A DNA stretch of 64,000 nt, taken from positions 29,093,077 through 29,157,076 of the forward strand of contig CM068842.1 in assembly GCA_028554795.2 (NCBI GenBank), written 5' to 3'. Shown piece after piece: positions 32,286 to 45,133 of the stretch. The translations under genes were made by a program, and so were the position numbers. The stretch's first letter is position 1. Each line of letters begins with the position of its first letter. Source of the DNA: Sinohyriopsis cumingii (lineage: Eukaryota > Mollusca > Bivalvia > Unionida > Unionidae). The notes below the pieces were generated by a model that made no database searches, was not told the DNA's origin, and saw nothing but the letters and a program-made list of their open reading frames with translations.

Positions 32286-34607
32286 CCTAGCTCTAGATGA
32301 AACTATAGCAAAATTGGTTTTTATTAAGCCTTCTTATGAGATGTAGTTGGTGTATATGAAAATCATGTGTATCAGACTTCCAGAATGGCTGCCGTGGTAG
32401 CCTTTCTTGAAAATCTTGTTATAATTACTTTCACTAGACCCCTACGGATTCTCCATATTTTGTACAGGTGAAGCCAGAAAAATACTACGGATCATTTAGC
32501 CAAGACTACGGAAAACGGCATAATCGCCCAAAAATTATATTTTATAACAATATTTTTGCAAAATGCCTTCCCAGTTACCTAAATCTTATCTCCTACAAGT
32601 ATTACATCGGAATCAACTATCCACCATCGACAGGAAGAGGCGGCATTTTCTTTGCTGATATTTATTACAACTCTCCGCTATAGAAATCGTACTCCGTTTG
32701 TTTTACGTACGAGCTTATGTGTTTATCATGCTTCAGCAGTATATCTTTATATACTTATTTTGCATCCACGAAATCATGTCATGATTCATAGGTCAGCATT
32801 ATTTGAGGGTTGGGGGTGTATTAATTGCGTACACGAGATTATGTGTCTTGTTTTATACAAAGTAGACCATATTATTTCATTTTTGGTGGAAGTATTTGAT
32901 ATGCTTTTTGTGGCTAGCTTTAGATATGACGGCGGTACTCAATCATTTATACAAACGATTTTAGGCGGGACGCTTTTCTCGATCCTTAAACCTTTGGTTT
33001 TTACAAATCTGACTATCATTCCGATTAAGTTGTTAATATTATGATGTCAACTCCACACGATTGATATTCGGCTTACTGGTTGTTAAAATCTCCAGCCGAG
33101 ATAAATAACTATATTTGTCAAAGACATATGTACAGCATTTAATATAACGTCATTATCTATGGTAATCAATTCTTACAATGCATTCTTCAAGGCAGAATAC
33201 GGTAATTTAAAATAGGATAACTAGACACGTAGCAATCTCCAGAAAGGCCGGTTTATTCATGACTTGACGATGGGCTGATAACACCAGCAAAGATCAAGGT
33301 ACGACAGATGGCTTTTTATCTTTAGGTTATCTTGTGGGGGTCTTGGAAAGTTAACTTTGAGGTTTTCTAATCAAACTTAAGAAAAATAGTACGATTTTAT
33401 AAAAATCAGTTGTTATGCTATCATGTGTAGTTTGTTTTGAAAATCAGGAAATTGTATTCACTGCATAGTGAATTTGAAATGAATAAAATTGAGAATATTA
33501 AGGTCTCCTCTTATCCATCGCTGCGCTTTTGGTCAGAGATTGTGGGCACCTTGCTACTCGAATCGATGGATTTTCATCCTAGGTTTATGGTCCGAATAAT
33601 TTAAAACACAGGATAATCTTAATATTTTTAAATCTTCGTACTCGAAATTCAAAAAGTAAAACTTGGTTGGTATTATATAATCTGTACTTATTTGTTTTTA
33701 CTTGACAGAAGTTGTACTCACTATATACTGAATATAAAAAAGAATAACACGCTCGCTTTTTCTCCTTTGTTTTGGTTTTAATAATTTAATAAATCAGGTT
33801 CATGTAATTTGAAATAAAATGAGTAAAATTTGAAATTATAAGTCATGAAGATTGGAAGATTGTTCGGTGGTGGTTTTTAAGGGAGTAATATTTAAAAAAT
33901 TTAAGATTTAAACGCTAAAAGGTAGATATTTTGCTAAAAATACTATATATAAAAGAACATGGATTTTAGTCTCTTTATTTTATACAATCAGTTGTTCGAA
34001 ACATTCGGTATAAAGTTCAGATTCTAGGATAATAAAAATAATTTTAGAACAGAGGAAAACGGTATTTCTAGCAAAAGTTTAAAAAAAGAAAAAACCCAAA
34101 GCACACAAGCTTTTAGCAAAATGCGGTGATGGCCCAAGTTTAAAACCTACTAGACTACTACGGGTTCAATACAACACTCAAATGTAGTGGTAAATATAAA
34201 TATACATACCCCTCAGATTATCTTTAAACTGCAGAAGGAGATGGGAGATGACAACCGCGAAGTTATCTGAACATAGAAGGGAATAGGGATACAACATTTG
34301 ACGTCACCAACCATAACAGGGTCACGTTTTGACGCTGTAACCGGATAATTGGTTTACCTTTAATTTTTTGTTGAGGTGTGTTGGTAATCTTGGTTATAAT
34401 GAATGAAAATAAATTTAAGTTTAGAATTCATCTGAACCAAAGTCCTTTCCGTTAAACGCCGACAGTTTTCCTTTCATTTGGACACTCAACGTCTCTCTCG
34501 AGATTCTTTTTTCAACTATTAAAATTAATATAATTATCATTTATAGAAATGTAAAAAAAAACTCGGAGGATGAATATTTTTGTCAATTTATTTTCAAAAT
34601 AAATCCA
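32286..34607. other. Unassigned AT-rich sequence
   Basis: No gene recognised. Two overlapping frames (32,468-32,683 and 32,652-33,044, the latter hydrophobic) lack any family resemblance. A palindromic CRE-type TGACGTCA lies at 34,299-34,306 without an attached gene. Confidence 0.4.
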
Positions 34608-34630
34608 ACACACACACACACACACACACA
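34608..34630. repeat. (CA)n microsatellite
   Basis: About 11 uninterrupted CA units. Confidence 0.95.
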
Positions 34631-35402
34631 AATTTTACATGATTCCAAGATCATTGAGATCTGGATGTTTCAGGGACGATATATTAATACAAAAGCAGGT
34701 CGGATGAAATCGAGCGTCGGTGGTTGTGGTGGGGTTTCCAGAATTTCAAAAGAGTCCTGACTGTCCTCGAAACAGCACCAAAGCAAAAGTCTCTGTCTAT
34801 TTTGCTCAAAGTGTATATATTACCCAGTAAACGTGCGCAAGAATAAACGATAATCAGATTTCAAGTGACAAGTGATTGTACGTTTGTGTGTATATGTTTC
34901 TTGTATCCTGGGGGGTGTGTGTCTGGAAACTCAGTACCCCTCCCCCATCCATCCACACCTTCCGGCACTGAAAAGACAAAGATATTTCATAGCTCTGTTT
35001 TCTATATATTTATGTTTATGCGGATGTGAGGAGCTGAATGGTATCCCCACCTGGACACTAGGAGCTGGACGAGAAATACCAATACATTGGTTATGATGGG
35101 GTGGAAACAAAACTCTCCTCGCCGGTTTATTTAGCTGCTCAATTGCAAATAAATGCTGAAATTTTCCGTTTTCACACATTGACGTTCTCAGAAATATCCG
35201 GAGAACAAAATATCTGGAAATCATTTATGTTACGTGCGACTTTAACGATTAAATCGAATCGCAAACTTCCATACCTGAGTGAAACCTGTATAATTCCGTA
35301 ACGTCATGGAACGAGAGCTCCACAGGAAAACGTCAAAGACCAGCATAATGCGCTAAAATCGATCAGTTGACATACATGCATAAATACATGCATACAAACA
35401 GA
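34631..35402. other. Unassigned sequence
   Basis: Overlapping short frames on both strands around 34,870-35,300, none with a recognised domain. Confidence 0.35.
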
Positions 35403-35460
35403 CATACATACATACATACATACATACATACATACATACATACATACATACATACATACA
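35403..35460. repeat. (CATA)n microsatellite
   Basis: About 14 tandem CATA units. The preceding 40 bp contain scattered partial units. Confidence 0.95.
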
Positions 35461-38400
35461 ATTTGCATTGAGTTCATTGAACTTTCAAGATAGACTGAAC
35501 ATGTTCCGAAAACTTCCTTCTAAATTATTTCGATAGCAATAACTGTTATTTGTTCATGAATAGTCTATGAAGAGTTTTAGCGTGCATATAAAAGGAATGA
35601 ATTCATTCTATTAGTCTGGCAAAGGTCTTAAGAAATCACGGGTTATCGGAATCCAGATTTTGCATTCCCATCACAGAAGATTATCGTACGAAGCTCTGCA
35701 TGGAGAATAAAGACACGTTTTCCTTATGTCAGCGACTTCCTGAAATCAAAGTACAGAGAACACTGATTAATAGTACACTGAACAAGAACAAAGGGGTAAA
35801 CATAAATTTCGAGATATTGATAACCATGTTAACTTTTATGTTTACAATTGAATACCAGCATCCAGCTAAATACACGTAATCCTAATTATAAATAGAGGAT
35901 ATTTTCTTTTCCTACGTTAACAATGGCTATATTTCATGGTGTGGTACTAAAAACGTGATATTTTAACGAGTGGCGAAGCCAGGAGTTAAAATATATCGTT
36001 TTTGATACCAAAAGAAAAAAACATATCCGATATTAGTATAGACATGGAAAAATTGTCTTTTTTATGATATACCAAACGCGTTCTAGAATCGAAGTTTAGA
36101 ACATTAAACTCACTCTTCGCACATGCTCACACCTACCCTCAATTCGTAAATTCACCTCACTTGATAGGTTGATCATATAAATATACAAGACTTAAGAAAG
36201 CGGTAGGATTCGTTTGACCTAATTTGTCGCTGTAAATTAATTTTTTTGTCATTTTGTAAATTTTTGATCTTATCTGAAAACGATGCAAGTCCGATTTAGC
36301 AATTTATCGCAGCGTGTTCATCGTTATTGTAAAGGAAGTGAGGGGACAAAACTTCGGAGAGAATCGAACTGCGTCTGGTCAAATTTTTTTATCGAAGAAT
36401 AATTTCCATGTCTGAAATGTAAGGCAATTTCTATTTATTTGTTCTAGCTCACCAAGTACTCGTTTTTGTTGCTGTAGATGCAACATTTGTAAGTACACAC
36501 AATCAAGCATCGCATGGCATGATGGGATATCTTGTATTTTTACATATGAAATTATAAGGATGTATTTTTACGTGTAAAAATTAGAAATTAAATAAATATG
36601 AAATTTATTTAGTCATTAAGTCTCTATATTTCACACTTAAGTATATAATAAATGTTTAATTATATTTATCTCTAAAGAGAACATACAAAATCAAACTCAT
36701 ATTTTAAGAACAATTATTAAAGCATTTACCTTCCATGTGCATTTTCTGTTTACGTGATTCTGTATTGTTGGAAGAACTACGTAGAAACTGTCAAACTCTA
36801 TCAAGGCAGATAACCGTTCTAGCTAATAATTTCCTCTCGTGATTTGAATTTGAGTTACGTCTCTCAACATGTCTGGTCTTCCCAGGTTAAAACGCCCGAA
36901 GGACTAAATACATTGCTTACATTGCTATTAGAAATATTCTTACTTACAAAGACTGGACGTCATGCCACAGGTTTTGTTGAACAAATTACCTGGAAGGCAA
37001 AAATGTGCATCCAGTTGATAGATAAAACATGTAAATGGAGTTCAAGGATAAACCCTAAGGGTTGTGTGGCTCCTGTAGGGTCCAGACTTAATGTCCCCTG
37101 ATACTTTAGTGTGTTTCTCATCTTATATGGTTCGCCTTCACCCATGTTTAGATACATGTTTTAAACAAAACCTTAGCTGTTGTAAGGCCTTAGATTTAAA
37201 AGTACAAATGTATACAAATTGCCGAAGGGAATTTAGATGTATTTGCGAGAGAACAAAACCAATTTTTAATGTTAAGTCATAAAAACTAATTTTAATTTTC
37301 AGATCCATCTAAGAAAAACATTATTTATGATAAATTTTGAGCATTTACAAATTCTTTCGGATGTCCAGTTGCACATTCGTAATTTATTTATGTTTTGTAT
37401 TCCTTTCCAATATTAGCAATGAATGATAAAAAACAAAGGACAAAGTTATTCGGATGTGCAAATATACCACAAATATGCTCCCACTCTTTTTTCATACTCC
37501 CCATCCCAAACACAAAATTGAACTATGTGACTATAGTGACCCTCCATCGACAGGAGGTTTTTTGTATTCATTGCGACGCACGGGCACACACGTGAACATA
37601 ACCTACGACAGCCAGTGCACAAGAAAGCTAACTTCAACCCAAAATTGAATCACTAAGGCATACTATTTTCGGGGTTGATTTATGCCCACAAAACATTTTC
37701 CAGATACCAGTGCAGCATCAAATAACTTGACAGACGGGCTGACAAGGGTAACACTCACCAGCATTCTACATTTGCCTGGTAGGGAATATAACGTAGTTTG
37801 TGCACGATTAATGAAGTAACGAATAATATAAATGGAACTTGTCTTGGCAAGCATTACAAAATAATTGCATCCCGTCTTGCGGTCCTATAGGCTTATAATG
37901 GACTGAAAGTTAGTTTCAAAATCTTGCAATATCCTCGTTTAAAATTTGCTTCCATTCAAAACTAAACTTAATTTTTTGTGTTTGCAGTTTGGTACATTAT
38001 TATTGGGTGGATTGTTGGTTCTGTGGGTCACTTGGTCAACAGCCTGGCGGAGTGATTGTTTGATTGATTATACCTCAGATCCAGGCATAGACCATATATC
38101 TTATCCACTCCATACAGAGCCCCAGACTATTCAGTATATTACTCAAGTTTAAATATTCTGTATGAAGGCAGATTACTCAGATACTGCATATACCGCATTA
38201 GGTAAGTATCTAAAGGGGGAGGGGGGTAAGTTGTTCTTTATTACCAATGTTAAACTGTTTAATGATGGTTTATTTAATTAATAATTTTAATGCATAATTT
38301 CAGCCAAATGTGATTTGATTCCAAAATAGATCAAGCAACATACAATGACAACTACATATTACAGTGAATATCTCTCGCATAAATGACACGGAATTACAAA

Positions 38401-39494
38401 AAATGGGAGCTTGAAAATCTTTTTCAGATCAAAGCTTTGTAAGCAGATTTTGCACCAATAACACATAGATTCTTTTCTTTTTTAAATAAATAAATAATTC
38501 TAAAAAATAGAAAATCTCTCAACTTCTTATTTTTATTATAATACCAATCATCCTTACGAGAATGAAAAATAACCTTAAAAAACCATGCATATTTGGTTTT
38601 AATAACTCGGTGATGAAAATTAATGGATCTATCTTAGACTCATTCTATTACTATTTACGAAGAAACCTTTAAACAAACCAAAAATATATAAATAAAAAAA
38701 ATGTATTTTTCTTGAAAGTTATTAATACTAATAAAGATACTCAAATTTAATGAAAAAATGTAAAAGAACATAAGAAGAAATTAATGATCATTATTTCAGC
38801 AAAATAGTTCAAATGGTTTTTGTGCGTTAATTGATTCCACCAAAGCATAATGAGGTATAACGTATATTTAAGTTTGGTTAATTTTGGAAATATGATAGGT
38901 ATAATCAAATTAGCAACGTAAATATGGATGTGAAATTAAATTCAGGATGTTAATTTAAACGGTGAATTATCTTATAGTAGTTGTGTACGGTAAGGTGAAT
39001 ATTTATCACCATTTCTTTTTTCAATGTTTTTCTTTAAGGATTTGCCAGAATAGTTTGTCATGGCATTGATGGTATCGATACTAGCAAATCAAACTTTTTC
39101 ATTCTTTATACGCAGATCACACCTTTTCAGAAAGGCCTTTAGGCCTGACTAAATTATTTAAAAGTTATTTAAAATGCCGACATACCCTATGTAAATACAG
39201 AAAACTTCGGAACAAAACTTTACTTTGACACCATCTATTTTTTAAAATATAGAAATGCAGTTTCTATATATAGACTATCTTTTCACAGAATCGAAGCTGA
39301 AGCCGGTAGAAGTGCTAGACCGTATCAATCAATTCATGGTCGACTTTGTTAAATTAGAGACCTCCTTGAAGATGAATATCATTTTGTACTTGAATTATTT
39401 TTCCATGAAGATCAAATATTGAATAATATAACTTCTTATTTTCTAACATTTACATAGTATGTATGCCTAGGTATAGCGTCCTGATTTTATTAAT

Positions 39495-39496
<2 letters not shown>
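35461..39496. other. Unassigned AT-rich sequence, 4 kb
   Basis: No protein family, SINE or LINE that I recognise. Possible small exons cannot be excluded: 37,987-38,209 lies between a good acceptor (GTTTGCAG) and a good donor (AG|GTAAGT), but its frames are short and match nothing I know. Confidence 0.4.

Positions 39497-39572
<76 letters not shown>
39497..39572. repeat. (AT)n microsatellite
   Basis: About 37 uninterrupted AT units. Confidence 0.97.
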
Positions 39573-39574
<2 letters not shown>

Positions 39575-39758
39575 CTCCCTGCTGATATATTTGGTGAATT
39601 AATATGCTAATTTGATTTTAATTCCACTTCATATGCACATCTATTTATCTTCTTATCTTACTATGTTGTACACATTAGGGGATGATACCTGGTTATGTAT
39701 TGTACTATCAAGAATTTAATTTAATTAATTGGAAACGTATCTGCACAGTCCGTTTGCG
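39573..39758. other. Unassigned AT-rich sequence
   Basis: Short spacer between the AT repeat and the orphan ORF. Nothing recognised. Confidence 0.4.
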
Positions 39759-40142
39759 CTATTGTATTGAATGAAGATTCCCTATCATGTATGTAAAGAC
39801 TGTCTTCAGATATCTGAGTCGTTGAGAGTTCTTTTCCAAGTTCCTTAGAACTTTTGCAATAGGCAAATAGTGATCATACATTAAGCATATTTTCTTCCAG
39901 AGAACTCCAAACTTTGGACGAAGAATCAGCTTTGAGATGTTTACCTTAATCCTCCTTGCCGCTGTTTTTACCGTTTCGCTGGGGTATGTGTGAATTTTCG
40001 CACTCGTAATTCTCAAATGTTCAAATATCATCAGTTGTTTCCAGTGCTGTTCCAAATAAGTATTTGCTAGGGGTATGGTCAATTTCAGTGACAAAATATG
40101 GCCATTTGTTGGATTAGGATTTCTATTAGAATTTTGTGTCAT
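39759..40142 (-). CDS. Orphan ORF of 127 codons, unknown
   Basis: ATG to stop on the minus strand with no recognised domain. The composition is balanced and Lys/Arg-rich (KTAARRIKVNISKLILRPKF near the middle). No signal peptide, membrane segment or low-complexity run. It is the longest frame in this otherwise empty 5-kb stretch. It could be chance, a decayed transposon protein or a lineage-specific gene. Listed because it is long for an AT-rich region, not because a function is visible. Confidence 0.2.
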   Translation of the reverse strand: MTQNSNRNPNPTNGHILSLKLTIPLANTYLEQHWKQLMIFEHLRITSAKIHTYPSETVKTAARRIKVNISKLILRPKFGVLWKKICLMYDHYLPIAKVLRNLEKNSQRLRYLKTVFTYMIGNLHSIQ

Positions 40143-40877
<735 letters not shown>

Positions 40878-41080
40878 CAGGGCATCATGCCGCAGACATT
40901 TTGGATCATGCCCCACTCAGTCAGATTAACCTGACACCATACCGACCAGTCAAAACACTAATCTCTTAATGCTGAGCGCCTAGCGAGGCAGCTGCTAGTA
41001 CCATTTTTATTATTCGTTGGTTATGACTCACCAACCACTAGGCCACCGGACGCACTAACCATTAGGCCACCGGACCGATT
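40878..41080 (-). repeat. SINE family A, copy 2, with duplicated A-box head
   Basis: On the minus strand, the body (CAGCTGCCTCGCTAGGCGCT, GACTGGTCGGTATGGTGTCA and a CATGATGCC end) matches copy 1 at 187-515. The head contains GTCCGGTGGCCTA(A/G)TGGTTAGTG twice in tandem (41,037-41,078), i.e. two A-boxes and no normal B-box. It is bounded by microsatellites on both sides. Confidence 0.88.
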
Positions 41081-41151
41081 ATACATACATACATGCATAC
41101 ATACATACATAGAGACAGACAGACAGAGACATACATACATACATACATACA

Positions 41152-41180
<29 letters not shown>
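41081..41180. repeat. (CATA)n microsatellite with (GACA)n interruption
   Basis: CATA units on both sides of an AGAGACAGACAGACAGAGAC stretch. It adjoins the 5' end of the minus-strand SINE. Confidence 0.95.
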
Positions 41181-41185
<5 letters not shown>

Positions 41186-41530
41186 CAGACCCGTTATAGT
41201 GAAATACCAACTTTGGAGATTTATCTCTTGCAGATAAAGCATATATGCAATTCACCAAATGTAGAATTTTGTCATCATTGCTGACAGTTACTGCATTCGC
41301 AGCCTCCTCATTAACAATGACTACGTACTGGATGGACTTCACTGTATTATAAAATATAAAATTATTAAATGCGCAATACACTGAAAAATTGAAGTTCTTT
41401 CATTATAGTCGTCTCATACGTAATTTTGCCATCAAATACACAAATTCAAATTTTGTAGCTATGTTTGTTTTGTTGCTGTTGTGATTAGATGATGACGTGA
41501 GAAACAGTTTTTGTATTCTTTCCTAAACAG
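41181..41530. other. Presumed intron 5' of the first visible EF-hand exon
   Basis: Ends with a pyrimidine-rich tract and CTAAACAG at 41,530. Nothing else recognised. Confidence 0.5.
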
Positions 41531-41661
41531 GGTGAATCCACATGGTTACACGGTTGACCAGGTGGCAGCACTCGTGATTCACGACTTGGACTCTAACGGT
41601 GACGGGCAGGTATCCGAAGCAGAACTTATTGTGGAGCTGTTCGTAAAATGGGATGGCAACA
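41531..41661 (+). CDS. Multi-EF-hand calcium-binding protein, exon with loop 1 and start of loop 2
   Basis: Reads VNPHGYTVDQVAALVIHDLD then SNGDGQVSEAELIVELF, VKWDGN. Loop 1 (DLDSNGDGQVSE) is a canonical 12-residue EF-hand with Ca2+ ligands at 1, 3, 5, 7 and 12, flanked by amphipathic helices. The exon ends inside a second loop (D-G-N-A|) at the donor A|GTACGT. The next exon completes it in phase. The protein is a soluble-looking calcium sensor or buffer. No signal peptide is visible, but the 5' exons are not identified. Upstream splice phase is 2. Confidence 0.85.
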
Positions 41662-42048
41662 GTACGTCTGTGGGAAGAAAAAAAAACGTTTATAAATAAG
41701 GGCGTGTACTGCTTTTATCTAACTTGTATTGTATTTCCTCTTGAAACATCGGTAAAGTAGGAGCGATTACAAATCGGTATGGTGTAAATACTACGGTGAG
41801 CGACCAAGGTTAGCAGGTTTATTGTGTGAATGTATGTATTTTTCTTTTCCCCCCTTCTTTTTTGCCATATAGTTGGTCCTAATCAATCAATACATCGCAC
41901 CTCTAATCCTACAGTGCAAGACGTTAATTCTGAACTCTAGGAAGGGAAGGGCAGGAGCGTGAGAAGAAGCTGTCATCCCATATTGTCACAGGTTGGAGTT
42001 TCATTCCCTTCGTCGTACTATAATACCCTAATAGCTTTTTTCTTACAG

Positions 42049-42087
42049 AAAACTATTCAGTCTCAAGCAGTGATTTCGTTTATCAAG
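42049..42087 (+). CDS. Multi-EF-hand protein, small exon completing loop 2
   Basis: A 39-bp exon after TTCTTACAG. Its first two bases finish the Lys codon from the previous exon, giving loop 2 as DGNKNYSVSSSD (ligand positions D1, N3, N5, S7, D12; Tyr replaces the usual Gly at 6, so affinity may be low). It continues FVYQ and ends at CAAG|GTACGT in phase 1. Only the loop register and both splice sites support this exon. It is too short for stronger evidence. Confidence 0.6.
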
Positions 42088-43336
42088 GTACGTAGACCGC
42101 CATATCTTTCAATGAAGAACGATGGAAACCGATGAATGCCGGATATAGTTGATTTAAGGTATAATTTTCTTTCATGAAACGAGTACGGCTAATCACATCT
42201 GACCAAATCTTATTATACATATTCGTTTCGTTACAGACAATATAGGTCTTTCTCATCGGACTTTGGCATTCATCGGCTACAATCGCTCTCTAAAAAAAAT
42301 GACAAACAGCAGATTTTTAATGGTACTCTACAGTTTCGTACTTTGCATAGGGTTTGAAGTTTTCAAGAAAAAGAATTTCCCAGGTTTTCCCCCTTAGTTC
42401 ACTTGGCTATTTAAAAAAAAAAAAACAACATTTTTTAAAACAACTGTAAATTTCCGTTATGTTGGCATATGCTTAATGTGTGTAACTTTGTTCGTTGAGT
42501 ATACAGCTTGGCCTTGATTTATATGTATGTGAAACTATAAAATAAAAAAGCCTGCTTGCTTCGCTAGGTCATTTTCACTTTCTGGACATCAAAATGTAAC
42601 TTGTATTAAAAAGAACGAGTCCATAACTTTTACCTTTTTATATATTTTGTAATTTATTCATTGCACATTCAGAAGGTATCATTGCCTACTGTGGCAAAAA
42701 CGTTTTAATCAGATGTGTGCTTAGACCATTCAACTTTTTTGCAACTACAACATGTGAAAACCTTTCAGCTACAACACATAAAAGTAGTATGGACGTAGGC
42801 CAACATTCTCTCTAGTGAAGATGTTGCAAATGCAGATAACTTCAACCTTGTACCTGTCACTTTGTCAAAAGAATGTCTTATACGTGGAGCGACCCCTTGA
42901 AAAACGAAACCACTTGAATGAGCTTTGATATACATATAAAAGAAAAAAGTAAGAGTACTACGACAAAAGCAATTAGATTCTATTCCGTGCAGTAGTGACA
43001 ATAGTGGCCTTGAATTGTGGCTTATTCTTCAGAATTTGGCCTAGTCTTCCGCTGTTGACCGCTGGTGAAATAAGACATAACCGATTGATGAGGAGTAAAA
43101 CGTGGACCACTAGCGATAATTATCAGGGTCGATGTCTTACGTCGTAGCTGGTTGCTGGTTTTGAAGGTGGCAAAAAATAATCTGTGAGGGAATGGAGATG
43201 AATCGTCGTTATAAATCATCACTGTTGTAAAAATGGAGGTGAAAACAAGTCCAGCGAGCCTTTATTAAGCAGATGAAGGTTGACTGAAAAGAAGAAAAAG
43301 AATGTGCAAGCATTCTTACAGTTTTTTTTTTTTATC
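42088..43336. other. Intron of the EF-hand gene, missing exon not located
   Basis: EF-hand spacing requires roughly 20-25 more residues (helix, linker, start of loop 3) between the exons at 42,049 and 44,803, ending one base into loop codon 4. I could not find them in this stretch. Confidence 0.4.
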
Positions 43337-43614
43337 TACTTCTACGGGTCCCCGGGTGGCCATGTAGTCTAAAGTGTTTGCCTTTACCAATCACTGCCAT
43401 CTCACCTCTGTCCGCATTGGTTGGAGTCTCAGGCACGGCAAATATGGGTATGTGAGAAAGCTGCAAGTAGCTTCCCGTAGGTCGGTGGTTCTTACTGGGG
43501 TTTTCTCCGGGTTCTTCCTCCAGCAATTATACTGGCCGCCATGTATAGCCTATCATGCGCTGAGAAATGGCGCTAAACCGAAAAGACAACGAAAACAATA
43601 ATAACGTACTTCTA
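43337..43614 (+). repeat. SINE family B, copy 3, with 8-bp target-site duplication
   Basis: The best preserved family-B copy (43,345-43,606). The tRNA-like head GGGTGGCCATGTAGTCTAAA gives a plausible A-box and GGTTGGAGTCTC a B-box remnant, followed by the shared body and the TTATACTGGCCGCCATGTAT tail. It is flanked by TACTTCTA at 43,337-43,344 and 43,607-43,614, as expected for LINE-mediated insertion. Confidence 0.9.
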
Positions 43615-43619
43615 TAAGG

Positions 43620-43662
43620 AAGCCGCGATAGCTAAGCGGATAGAGGGTCAGACTTTTTAATG
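43620..43662 (+). repeat. Short tRNA-like A-box fragment
   Basis: AGCCGCGATAGCTAAGCGGA followed by TAGAGGGTCAGACTTTTT. It fits the 5' half of a tRNA (TAGCTAAGCGG as A-box) and then ends at a T run. No 3' half. Probably a truncated SINE head of another family. Confidence 0.45.
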
Positions 43663-43933
43663 CAAAAATGTGAAGAACAAAATACTTCTACCAATCTAGA
43701 CGGGTAAATGTGAAGTTACAAGTAGAACTTTATACCAGTAAAAATATGCTTATGATTTGTCAACGGTAAAAAAAAATTCTTTGCTATGTACTATATCATA
43801 CAGTTTGTAAGGAGGGGAAGATATTTAAGATATTTTTTCTAATTTATTCAGAGATCTCATATAAGTTTGTACTATCCTCACAGCAGCAAATACTATTCAA
43901 CTTTACTGGTCACTATTTTGGTCACGTTCAGCT

Positions 43934-43937
<4 letters not shown>
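43663..43937. other. EF-hand gene intron
   Basis: Nothing recognised. Confidence 0.4.
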
Positions 43938-43998
<61 letters not shown>

Positions 43999-44013
43999 CA
44001 TACATACATACAA

Positions 44014-44047
<34 letters not shown>
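43938..44047. repeat. Compound (TA)n(CATA)n(TG)n microsatellite
   Basis: About 28 TA units, then about five CATA units, a short TA run and about 12 TG units. Same TA-then-TG arrangement as at 40,764. Confidence 0.96.
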
Positions 44048-44802
44048 TTGACATTTTTAATTTAAATATTTTTCAAATGATGTAGCATGTTACATATGCT
44101 ATAATATTGTAGTACATTTCTTTCCTTTATGTCGACAAAATACACGCGGAAAAGAAAACTATTTATCATAATTACTTGTAATTTCGGTTTATTGGTCGAA
44201 AGCAAGCAGATTCGTATATAACAATTGCGCGTTAATTTTCTTGCAGTCATCGTTAGATCAAAGCTATCATTAAATTTCCAAAGTGTAACCTTAATGTGCG
44301 TGTAATATATAGGAAAAATAAAAATAATTCGTTACTTGTGAGAATAATAATAGTAAAATAAAAATAAAAATAATGTTCTACTTGTGTGAAGAATATGTGC
44401 AAGAAAAAATAATGGATTACTTGTGTGAAGAATATATACTAGAAAAGGTAATGCGTAACTTGCGTATAGAATATACAGAAGAAAGATAAAAGTAAAATGT
44501 TATATTTTCTAACGCTTCAGTTATGGTATGAATGGCCAATAATATTGGAAGATAACTTTTAAAAATGGATAGGAATTAGGCCAGTATATCGTTCCTGGTT
44601 AGTTGTCTAATTTTAGTGGAAGACCAAGAATACAGAACGGCAATAATCAAAATTTATCGGGCACTCCGCACTAGTCAATAACCCGCAAATCAGTAGACTG
44701 TCATTCTGTCATTATTTATTTGGATAGAAATCAGAATGACATTTTATCGACACCAATTTATTGTAGATAAAACCACGGCTTTATTTTGTAAATATTTTTC
44801 AG
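44048..44802. other. EF-hand gene intron
   Basis: Contains short diverged direct repeats around 44,320-44,480 (three units built on TAAT.CGTTACTTGTGTGAAGAATAT-like sequence, about 55-60 bp apart). It ends at AATATTTTTCAG. Confidence 0.5.
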
Positions 44803-44967
44803 GTGACTCGCATGTTTCTCATGAAGAATTTGTTCATCATTGGGTAAACACTTACCATGACCACCCAGACACCACCAACACCTTCTTCCACAATTTGGAC
44901 ACAGATCAAGATCATTTCTTGACGAAAGCCGACATATTAGCCCACCTGCCACAGTTAGATCAGAATC
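44803..44967 (+). CDS. Multi-EF-hand protein, exon with end of loop 3, loop 4 and start of loop 5
   Basis: Phase 1 at both ends. Reads DSHVSHEEFVHHWVNTYHDH, PDTTNTFFHNLDTDQDHFLT, KADILAHLPQ and LDQN. The first residues (G-DSHVSHEE) are the second half of a loop whose start is on an unlocated exon. DTDQDHFLTKAD is a complete loop with ligands D1, D3, D5 and D12 (His instead of Gly at 6). The last residues D-Q-N begin loop 5, cut after one base of codon 4 by the donor C|GTCAGT. Continuous open frame and good acceptor support a real exon. Confidence 0.85.
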
Positions 44968-44989
44968 GTCAGTATTTCGATCTATATAT

Positions 44990-45064
44990 GTCTGTCTGTC
45001 TGCATGTATCTCTGTCTGTCTGTTTGTTTGTATGTATGTATGTATGTACGTACGTACGTATGTA
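44990..45064. repeat. (TCTG)n / (TGTA)n / (CGTA)n microsatellite in a short intron
   Basis: A run of changing tetranucleotides about 22 bp after the donor at 44,968, filling nearly half of the 166-bp intron. Confidence 0.9.
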
Positions 45065-45133
45065 CCTATAGATCGCTTCAACCACCCACCCATCCATCTT
45101 TCTTTAAAAAACAACTCTTTTCTTTTTTTGCAG

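Noticed and set aside
32652-33044. 130-codon hydrophobic ORF
   Set aside because: Looks membrane-like but lacks a family and overlaps another frame. AT-rich DNA readily gives such hydrophobic frames.
34299-34306. CRE palindrome TGACGTCA as a promoter element
   Set aside because: Single 8-bp match with no gene start nearby.
37987-38209. Candidate exon between a good acceptor and a good donor
   Set aside because: The reading frames are short, two of three stop early, and none resembles a known protein.
41021-41381. ORFs with MYVC or THTYI repeats
   Set aside because: Translation of the CATA microsatellite.
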